Below, piece by piece: positions 1 through 5,463 of a stretch of 6,350 nucleotides of DNA. Below the pieces are notes generated by a model. It saw only the letters and a program-made list of their open reading frames with translations, was not told the DNA's origin and ran no database searches. The stretch spans positions 1 to 6,350 of the forward strand of contig CAITKS010000050.1 in assembly GCA_903893085.1 (NCBI GenBank). The letters are read 5' to 3'. The stretch's first letter is position 1; every line of letters starts with the position of its first letter. The stretch comes from an uncultured Actinomycetes bacterium (GTDB taxonomy: Bacteria; Actinomycetota; Actinomycetes; Nanopelagicales; Nanopelagicaceae). The translations under genes were made by a program, and so were the position numbers.

Positions 1-107
1 CGATCTCTGTTGCACTCGATCTCGACGGTTCCGCTCCTCGCAAACGAGTTACTTTTGAAGAACTCGTCTCCGAAGATGAAATCGACGTACCTGACTTCAT
101 GAAGTAA
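1..107 (+). CDS. ftsZ: FtsZ cell-division GTPase, C-terminal end only (5' cut by window edge)
   Basis: The frame read from base 3 gives 34 codons to the TAA at 105-107 and ends in EDEIDVPDFMK. This acidic stretch followed by D-V-P-D-F-hydrophobic-K is the conserved C-terminal peptide of actinobacterial FtsZ; Streptomyces ends almost identically. The peptide is the known docking site for membrane anchors and regulators, and its partner SepF is encoded about 1.4 kb downstream. FtsZ is the tubulin-like GTPase that forms the Z-ring. The GTP-binding core lies outside the window, so the call rests on the tail plus the gene order pgeF-yggS-sepF-yggT that normally follows ftsZ in Gram-positive bacteria. 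The preceding RKRVTFEELV segment is basic linker sequence. Confidence 0.9.
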   Translation, partial: ISVALDLDGSAPRKRVTFEELVSEDEIDVPDFMK

Positions 108-115
108 AAGTGGCG

Positions 116-132
116 CACTCCTACAGCGAGTG
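116..132 (+). other. Weak stem-loop in the ftsZ-pgeF gap
   Basis: CACTC (116-120) can pair with GAGTG (128-132) around a 7-base loop in the 37-base gap after ftsZ. No T-run follows, so it does not look like an intrinsic terminator. It could be a small mRNA structure between coupled genes, or chance. The second arm, GAGTGAG, is also the nearest purine-rich stretch before the pgeF start, about 10 bases away. Confidence 0.15.
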
Positions 133-144
133 AGTTAACTAATT

Positions 145-810
145 ATGTTGGCAACATTTACAGATCGCTCTGGCGGCGTCAGCCAAGGAGCATTTGCATC
201 GTTTAATCTCGGAGACCATGTAAATGATGCTCCATCTGATGTGCAAGTGAATCGTGAAATTCTGCAATCCAAGTACGGTGCTGTGCAGTTTATGAATCAA
301 GTACACGGAAGCCGAATCGCAATAATCGAAAGCGTAACTGATGAAGTGCCGACCGCGGATGCACTTGTTACCGGAATTGCCGGAATTACTCTGGCTGTGA
401 TGGTGGCCGATTGCATTCCATTACTTCTGATTTCACCAGAGGCCGTGGCAGCCGTACATGTTGGCCGACGCGGCTTAGTAAATGGTGTTGCAATAAGAAC
501 TATTGATTTAATGCGCGAGATGGGCGCTATTCAAATCCGAGCAGAACTGGGTCCGGCAATTTGTGGAAGTTGTTATGAAGTATCACCGGAAGTTGCGGAT
601 GAAGTACTTTCGTTACATCCACTTGCTTTGGCGCAGACACCTGCAGGTACGCCATCACTTGATTTACCGAAGGCGCTAAAAGCATCTCTTAACTTGGCTG
701 GAATTTCAGAGATCATGGATAGACAAATCTGTACCGTTGAAAGTCCGGAACATTTCTCATATCGCCGAGATGGTGTGACGGGGCGACAAGTTGGATTGGT
801 CAGCCTATGA
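145..810 (+). CDS. pgeF: Peptidoglycan editing factor / multicopper-oxidase-like (laccase domain, YfiH/YlmD family)
   Basis: This 221-residue cytoplasmic protein belongs to the Cu-oxidase_4 (DUF152) family. The E. coli member PgeF (YfiH) removes UDP-MurNAc-L-Ser, a wrongly made cell-wall precursor; other members show purine-nucleoside phosphorylase, adenosine deaminase or polyphenol oxidase activity in vitro. The family's metal/active-site triad is intact: His54 in NQVHG, Cys90 in VADC and His105 in AAVHVGRRG. The LGPAICGSCYEV segment (135-146) and the end FSYRRDGVTGRQVGLVSL are also typical. The start at ATG 145 is supported by an in-frame stop just upstream (136-138) and by the family-like opening FTDRSGGVSQG. 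Length is slightly below the usual 230-260 residues because the N-terminus is short. It lies 37 bases after ftsZ and overlaps yggS by 4 bases, so co-transcription is likely. No good ribosome-binding site precedes it. Confidence 0.93.
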   Translation: MLATFTDRSGGVSQGAFASFNLGDHVNDAPSDVQVNREILQSKYGAVQFMNQVHGSRIAIIESVTDEVPTADALVTGIAGITLAVMVADCIPLLLISPEAVAAVHVGRRGLVNGVAIRTIDLMREMGAIQIRAELGPAICGSCYEVSPEVADEVLSLHPLALAQTPAGTPSLDLPKALKASLNLAGISEIMDRQICTVESPEHFSYRRDGVTGRQVGLVSL

Positions 811-1493
811 GCCAACGCGAGCTAGATATCACTAAATCATTAGCAAATGTGGAAGAGCGCATTTCCAAGGCTGCAGCAGCTGTAGGTCGCGCACGAAGTG
901 AAATCACTTTAATTGCAGTTACCAAGACTTATCCAGCCACAGATGTAGAAATCTTAAGCAACCTCGGAGTGAGAAATTTTGGTGAAAACCGCAGCGATGA
1001 AGGTTTAGAAAAGTCTGAACTAATTCCTGCGGTCTGGCATTTCCAAGGACAGGTTCAGGGACGTAAGTTAAAAGATATTGCGCTCTGGGCATCTTTTATC
1101 CACTCAATAGATTCAAGTGATCACATCGCAAAGTTATCCCGGATCTGTTCAGAGCAAGATCGCAAGATTTCAATTTTCTTGCAACTTTCATTAGACGGGG
1201 CGCCAGATCGCGGGGGAGTTGGGGCCAATCAGTTGACGCAATTGGCCGACCAAGTTGCTGGCGATTCCAATCTGCATCTTGCGGGTCTGATGTGCGTTCC
1301 ACCAGTTGAATATGAATTTCATCGAGCATTTAGCGAAATTGCAGAAGTGCATTCTGGCTTTAAGCAAAGCCATCCAGATGCCGCTGCGCTATCGGCTGGA
1401 ATGAGCTCTGACTTTGAAGTAGCAATTGCCTATGGCGCGACACATCTACGAGTTGGTAGCGAAATCCTCGGTTCACGCACGTATCACCCCTAA
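807..1493 (+). CDS. yggS: PLP-binding protein of the YggS/PLPBP (YBL036C) family, PLP homeostasis
   Basis: The 228-residue product is a single-domain pyridoxal-phosphate protein with the alanine-racemase N-terminal TIM-barrel fold. Members have no firmly established catalytic activity and act in vitamin B6 and amino-acid homeostasis. The PLP lysine is Lys40 in LIAVTKTYP. Other family marks are FGENR (58-62), the WHFQGQVQGRK segment (77-87, usually H-x-I-G-x-L-Q-x-N-K), RGGVG (135-139), and the C-terminal SAGMSSDFEVAI plus HLRVGSEILG, which bind the PLP phosphate in known structures. Two positions differ from the common consensus: SMGMS reads SAGMS, and the usual Asn before Lys in LQ-x-NK is Arg. 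Both look tolerable. Its ATG overlaps the pgeF stop as ATGA (807-810), indicating translational coupling. Length is normal for the family. Neighbours match ylmE position in Gram-positive dcw clusters. Confidence 0.94.
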   Translation: MSQRELDITKSLANVEERISKAAAAVGRARSEITLIAVTKTYPATDVEILSNLGVRNFGENRSDEGLEKSELIPAVWHFQGQVQGRKLKDIALWASFIHSIDSSDHIAKLSRICSEQDRKISIFLQLSLDGAPDRGGVGANQLTQLADQVAGDSNLHLAGLMCVPPVEYEFHRAFSEIAEVHSGFKQSHPDAAALSAGMSSDFEVAIAYGATHLRVGSEILGSRTYHP

Positions 1494-1502
1494 CCTTTAC
1501 CT

Positions 1503-1973
1503 ATGTCAGCACTTAACAAAATGATGGGCTACCTCGGTCTCGTAGATACCGATGAAGATGCTCAGGCCGAAGCAACTCCTGTACGCGCAACCGAACGTCC
1601 TTCTCGCGAACTATCACGTGGTTCACGTGATCGCGCCGGAGTAACCGTTGTTGGTTCCACAGTTGCAGTTGCTGCATCTACTCAACCAGAAGCGAATTAC
1701 CACATCATTACTTTGCAGCCACGTTCATACAGTGAAGCGCGCAAAATGGGTGAGCACTATCGTGAAGGCAATCCTGTAATCATCAACCTTGATGACATGG
1801 AAGAGTCAGAGCGCAAACGTCTAGTCGACTTTGCAAGTGGTTTGGTATTCGGACTTCACGGTCGCATTGAACGTGTTAGCCATAAAGTATTTCTACTTTC
1901 ACCTGCAAATGTAAATGTGAGCAGCGAAGATAAAACTGCTGCTGCACAAGCCAGCTTCTTCAACCAGAGCTGA
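1503..1973 (+). CDS. sepF: SepF, membrane anchor of the FtsZ ring
   Basis: This 156-residue protein has the standard SepF layout. Residues 1-13 (MSALNKMMGYLGL) can form the short amphipathic membrane-targeting helix. A variable charged linker rich in Arg, Ser and Glu follows (about 14-64). The SepF (DUF552) domain occupies about 65-136, with ITLQPRSYSEARKMGEHYREG, then PVIINLDDMEESERKRLVDF, then ASGLVFGLHGRIERVSHKVFLLSP. A short tail ends the protein. SepF binds the FtsZ C-terminal peptide and tethers filaments to the membrane. In Actinobacteria, which lack FtsA, it is the main anchor and is usually essential. The start lies 9 bases after the yggS stop with no Shine-Dalgarno sequence, so re-initiation from yggS is likely. 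The conserved Gly residues of the dimer/polymer core (Gly113, Gly117, Gly120 region) are present. Confidence 0.95.
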   Translation: MSALNKMMGYLGLVDTDEDAQAEATPVRATERPSRELSRGSRDRAGVTVVGSTVAVAASTQPEANYHIITLQPRSYSEARKMGEHYREGNPVIINLDDMEESERKRLVDFASGLVFGLHGRIERVSHKVFLLSPANVNVSSEDKTAAAQASFFNQS

Positions 1974-1978
1974 CTTAC

Positions 1979-1991
1979 AACGCTAGGCGTT
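1979..1991 (+). other. Short perfect hairpin between sepF and yggT
   Basis: AACGC (1979-1983) and GCGTT (1987-1991) are perfect inverted arms around a TAG loop, centred in the 26-base gap between the sepF stop and the yggT start. AGAAAAAT and then ATG follow rather than a T-run, so it is not a classical terminator. It may affect yggT translation or mRNA processing, or be chance in a short A/T-rich gap. Confidence 0.3.
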
Positions 1992-1999
1992 AGAAAAAT

Positions 2000-2281
2000 A
2001 TGATTACAAGCCTGCTCTTAACACTTCTTGATCTATTCAAGTACGCGCTTTTTATTCGTCTAATTATTGATTATGTTCGAATCTTCGCTCGCAATTGGCG
2101 ACCAAACTCATTCTTGATCGCCTTCTTTGAATTTATCTACACAATTACAGATCCACCGATGAAGTTTGTTGGTCGATTTGTTCCACCGCTTCGTTTGGGT
2201 GGAGTCTCACTTGATTTATCTTTCATCGTTCTGCTGATCGCGATTGGCCTAGCCAAGACCATCATTGTTGTAATTCTTTAA
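2000..2281 (+). CDS. yggT: YggT/YlmG family integral membrane protein
   Basis: This 93-residue protein has two hydrophobic segments, about residues 2-24 and 70-92, joined by a loop with the family signature: ITDPPMKFVGRFVPP (49-63) followed by LRLGGVSLDLSFIVLLI. Homologues include bacterial YggT/YlmG and chloroplast Ycf19/CCB3. In bacteria the molecular role is unresolved, although the gene nearly always sits beside sepF and is implicated in septal or osmotic membrane functions. Start and length fit the family. It lies 26 bases after sepF and is the last plus-strand gene of this run. In related Actinobacteria divIVA/wag31 follows here, but in this window the next gene, ileS, converges from the other strand with its stop codon 3 bases away. 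Confidence 0.92.
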   Translation: MITSLLLTLLDLFKYALFIRLIIDYVRIFARNWRPNSFLIAFFEFIYTITDPPMKFVGRFVPPLRLGGVSLDLSFIVLLIAIGLAKTIIVVIL

Positions 2282-2294
2282 AGGTTAAGCCTTT
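2280..2294. terminator. Possible small stem-loop at the yggT/ileS convergent junction
   Basis: AAAGG (2280-2284) pairs with CCTTT (2290-2294) around a 5-base loop exactly where the two convergent genes end. On the plus strand the second arm ends in four T bases, giving a minimal terminator-like shape; on the minus strand no T-run follows. With only five pairs, three of them A-T, the stem is weak. It overlaps the last bases of both coding regions. It is listed because no better terminator is visible between these genes. Confidence 0.2.
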
Positions 2295-5200
2295 TCCAGA
2301 ACCGCAGCTATTGCAAGATCGTTATCTTCTGGGGCAAGAGTTGGATCGTGTGTGAATTCCAAGGCCAGAACTTCATCGCTGATATGAGTTGCCGCAGATG
2401 AAATTGCTGAAACAATCGCAGCATCGGTATTCCAGCGCACCTTGATGCGATCAGAGATATCAAATCCATCACTCTTGCGGCGTTCTTGGATAAAGCGAAT
2501 TACTTCACGAACATTTCCAGCATCAATTAACGCTTGGGACAGGGCCAAATCAAGTGCAACAGATTCGCCTTCATGGCTGGCAACCATCCAGCCACTCTTT
2601 GGAACCTCAGTGATAACTAGATCTTCTAGTTCGATATTCCATGTCGCAACCTTTGTGGCGCCAGTGGCGCGTAGCGTCTTTACCAACGCCGTCGCATCGG
2701 TTGCCGCAATTGCCTTAGCAATATCCTGAACCTCTTTGCCGTACTTCGCGCCTAGTGATTTGAAATTTGCTTTGATCGAGATGTTTACCAAATCCCCATC
2801 AGCATCTGCAATATCAGCAAGATCAATAACGTTTAGTTCATCTGCTATCTGATCCTTCATATCCTTGGGCAACTTCGACCAACCATTTGCCGAAATCAGC
2901 GCACGTTGCAGCGGTTGGCGAATCTTGATTGCAGACTCAGCGCGTGCAGCGCGCCCTAACTCCACGACTCGACGTGTCATCGCAACCTGCGAATTTAACT
3001 CGAGATTAATAGTTGAGGAATCGGCGATTGGGAAATTGGTTAGGTGAACTGAATCAGCAGCCTTCGGATCGGCAGCCTTTACTAATTCTTGCCAGACGTG
3101 CTCGGTGATAAAAGGAACCATCGGCGCTAATAACTGAGTCAAGGTAACTAGACATTCGTGAAGTGTTCCGAGGGCAGCTACATCGCCATCCCAGAAACGA
3201 CGTCGTGAGCGACGGACATACCAATTAGATAGATCATCAATAAATCTAGCCAGCGCTTTTCCGGCGAGCTGAGAATCAAATTCTTCATATGCCTTATCTA
3301 CCTCTTGGATCAAAGAATTAAGTTCGCTCAAGATCCATTTATCCATCATTGTGCGATCTTTAATTGCTGGGATCTGAGAAAGTTCAAAGTTAGAGGATTG
3401 CGCATAGAGCGTGTGGAAAGAGATGGTGTTCCAATAAGTAAGCAGAGTCTTGCGAACGACATCGCTGATCGCATCGTGGCCCACGCGACGTGCCGACCAA
3501 GGAGAACCGGCTGCCAACATGTACCAACGCACAGCATCTGCACCGTGTTGATCCATTAATGAAATTGGTTCAATAACATTGCCGACGTGCTTGCTCATCT
3601 TGCGACCATCTTTATCCAAGATATGGCCAAGGCAGAGCACGCTCTTGTACGAGCCTTTATCAAAGACCAAAGTTCCGATTGCCATTAACGTGTAGAACCA
3701 ACCGCGAGTCTGATCGATTGCTTCACAGATAAAATCAGCAGGATAAGCCGCTTGGAATTTTTCAACTGATCCTGGCTTATGTGGGTATCCCCATTGGGCA
3801 AATGGCATTGCACCAGAGTCATACCAACAATCGATAACTTCAGGAACGCGCGTCATGGTTTGGCCACAGGTTGCACATGGGAATTTGATGTCATCTACAA
3901 AGGGGCGATGTGGATCTAAATTAGAAAGTTCTTGCCCAGCAAGTGCACCAAGTTCTGCAAGTGAATCAACACAGATCTCGTGCTTTTCTTCACAACGCCA
4001 AATTGGAAGCGGAGTGCCCCAATATCGATTTCGCGAAAGAGCCCAGTCGATGTTGTTATTTAGCCAATCGCCGTAGCGCCCAGTCTTAATCGTTTCAGGG
4101 TGCCAATCGGTCTGATTGTTCTCGCGAATAAGCGCATCTTTAATTGAGGTGGTGCGGATATACCAAGATGGTTGCGCGTAATAAATAAGTGCTGTGTGAC
4201 AACGCCAGCAATGTGGATATGGGTGCTCGTAAGGTTGGTGCTTATATAAAACTCCGCGAGATTTAAGCTCTTTCACCAAGATCTTGTCAGCATCTTTAAA
4301 GAAAACGCCACCAACTAGTGGCACATCACTTAAGAAAGTTCCATCGGGTGCAATTGGATTTACAACTGGCAGACCATAACCGCGGCATACGGCCAAATCG
4401 TCTGCTCCAAAGGCAGGGGATTGGTGAACTAAGCCAGTTCCGTCTTCAGTTGTGACGTAGGTGGCCAAAACCACAAAATGTGAATCCGGAATTTCAACTA
4501 GATCAAGGGGACGTTGGTATTTTGTATGTTCTAGCTCTTTACCCTTGAGCGTCTTTAAAATCTTTACTTCACCAGATAGCGCTGACAGAAGTGGCTCTGC
4601 AACTACCAATACTTCTCGATTTTCCTCAACGGTGACCTCGGCAACGACGTAATCAACATCTGGATGAACCGCGATTGCTGTATTTGAAACTAAGGTCCAA
4701 GGCGTGGTCGTCCAAACCAATAACGCAGCACCAAGATTTGCAAGTTCACCAGATGTAATTGGGAAGCGAACATAGACCGAAGGATCCGTGACTGTTTCGT
4801 ATCCCTGTGCGAGCTCATGATCTGAAAGACCGGTTCCGCAACGCGGACAATAAGGTGCAACGCGATGATCTTGTACTAAGAGACCTTTCTTCCAGATCTC
4901 TTTTAGACTCCACCAAACACTTTCCACATATTCAGGCGCCATAGTCCAATAGGCCTGATCGAAATCAACCCAGAAGCCCATGCGATTGGTCATTGTTGTA
5001 AAGGCATCAACGTGGCGCGTTACGGAATCGCGACACATATCGTTGAATGCAGCGATTCCATATTTTTCAATATCGCCTTTTCCGGAAAATCCCAACTCTT
5101 TCTCAACTGCAATTTCAACGGGCAAACCGTGACAATCCCAACCGGCTTTGCGAGTTACGTATTTGCCTTTCATGGTGTGAAAACGCGGAAAGACATCTTT

Positions 5201-5395
5201 AAAAACGCGCGCTTCAATATGGTGGGTTCCTGGCATGCCGTTGGCAGTTGGCGGACCTTCATAGAAAGTCCAAGGCTGTGCGCCAACTCGCGCCGCTGTG
5301 CTGGCCTCGAATACTGCATGCTCGCGCCAGAATTCCAAGATCGAACGCTCCATTGCAGGAAGGTCGATTTGAGCAGGAATTGGTCGCATAGTCAT
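2285..5395 (-). CDS. ileS: Isoleucyl-tRNA synthetase, long eukaryote-like (type 2) form
   Basis: This 1036-residue class I synthetase attaches isoleucine to tRNA-Ile in the cytoplasm. The ATP-site signature is GPPTANGMPGTHHIEAR (47-63), in which the usual HxGH reads G56-T57-H58-H59. The second signature is KMSKH (599-603). Between them lie the inserted editing domain, with WTTTPWTLVSN (228-238) and GTGLVHQSPAFGADD (319-333), and paired cysteines suggesting zinc knuckles (C183/C186, C396/C399, C507/C510). Further family blocks are DWALSRNRYWGTPLPIW (450-466), EAIDQTRGWFYTL (558-570) and, in the anticodon-binding domain, NWYVRRSRRRFW (724-735). Length exceeds the roughly 930 residues of E. coli-type IleS and fits the mupirocin-tolerant type 2 group typical of Actinobacteria. 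The start ATG at 5395 is preferred; a second Met is at codon 3. No Shine-Dalgarno sequence is present, and a -10-like TAGACT ends 10 bases upstream, suggesting a nearly leaderless mRNA. No T-box leader fits in the 68-base upstream spacer. Confidence 0.97.
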   Translation of the reverse strand: MTMRPIPAQIDLPAMERSILEFWREHAVFEASTAARVGAQPWTFYEGPPTANGMPGTHHIEARVFKDVFPRFHTMKGKYVTRKAGWDCHGLPVEIAVEKELGFSGKGDIEKYGIAAFNDMCRDSVTRHVDAFTTMTNRMGFWVDFDQAYWTMAPEYVESVWWSLKEIWKKGLLVQDHRVAPYCPRCGTGLSDHELAQGYETVTDPSVYVRFPITSGELANLGAALLVWTTTPWTLVSNTAIAVHPDVDYVVAEVTVEENREVLVVAEPLLSALSGEVKILKTLKGKELEHTKYQRPLDLVEIPDSHFVVLATYVTTEDGTGLVHQSPAFGADDLAVCRGYGLPVVNPIAPDGTFLSDVPLVGGVFFKDADKILVKELKSRGVLYKHQPYEHPYPHCWRCHTALIYYAQPSWYIRTTSIKDALIRENNQTDWHPETIKTGRYGDWLNNNIDWALSRNRYWGTPLPIWRCEEKHEICVDSLAELGALAGQELSNLDPHRPFVDDIKFPCATCGQTMTRVPEVIDCWYDSGAMPFAQWGYPHKPGSVEKFQAAYPADFICEAIDQTRGWFYTLMAIGTLVFDKGSYKSVLCLGHILDKDGRKMSKHVGNVIEPISLMDQHGADAVRWYMLAAGSPWSARRVGHDAISDVVRKTLLTYWNTISFHTLYAQSSNFELSQIPAIKDRTMMDKWILSELNSLIQEVDKAYEEFDSQLAGKALARFIDDLSNWYVRRSRRRFWDGDVAALGTLHECLVTLTQLLAPMVPFITEHVWQELVKAADPKAADSVHLTNFPIADSSTINLELNSQVAMTRRVVELGRAARAESAIKIRQPLQRALISANGWSKLPKDMKDQIADELNVIDLADIADADGDLVNISIKANFKSLGAKYGKEVQDIAKAIAATDATALVKTLRATGATKVATWNIELEDLVITEVPKSGWMVASHEGESVALDLALSQALIDAGNVREVIRFIQERRKSDGFDISDRIKVRWNTDAAIVSAISSAATHISDEVLALEFTHDPTLAPEDNDLAIAAVLEKA

Positions 5396-5404
5396 AAGGG
5401 GGAG

Positions 5405-5410
5405 AGTCTA
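5405..5410 (-). promoter_or_regulatory. Candidate -10 element for ileS
   Basis: Read on the minus strand, 5410 to 5405 is TAGACT, matching the TAnnnT pattern of actinobacterial -10 hexamers. Its last base is 10 bases upstream of the ileS ATG, so the expected transcription start (about 6-8 bases downstream) would fall 2-4 bases before the start codon, giving a leaderless or nearly leaderless transcript. No convincing -35 element is visible 16-19 bases further upstream. The inference rests on one short hexamer. Confidence 0.4.
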
Positions 5411-5425
5411 ATGCCCTCACCAAGA

Positions 5426-5462
5426 TCTAATCGGCGCACCTACTTCGCCAATTTAATAGATT
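5426..5462 (+). promoter_or_regulatory. Candidate -10 elements for the TraR/DksA-like gene
   Basis: Two plus-strand -10-like sites lie before the gene. TCTAAT (5426-5431) would start transcription near 5438. The A/T-rich block TTTAATAGATT (5452-5462) contains TTTAAT and TAGATT and would start it near 5464 or 5470, directly on GTG codons at those positions. A further TCTAAT (5407-5412) overlaps the ileS -10 candidate on the other strand. The 68-base spacer thus probably holds back-to-back promoters. No clear -35 elements or operator repeats are visible. Confidence 0.35.
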
Positions 5463-5463
5463 C

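Noticed and set aside
573..815. Minus-strand open frame inside pgeF.
   Set aside because: Antisense shadow of conserved laccase-domain coding sequence with no recognisable domain.
2244..2256. Inverted repeat TTGGC-CTA-GCCAA near the end of yggT.
   Set aside because: It lies in codons for the second membrane segment and is not followed by a T-run; probably chance.
3305..3559. Plus-strand open frames scattered through the ileS region.
   Set aside because: The minus strand here encodes continuous, strongly conserved IleS; these frames are non-coding complements.
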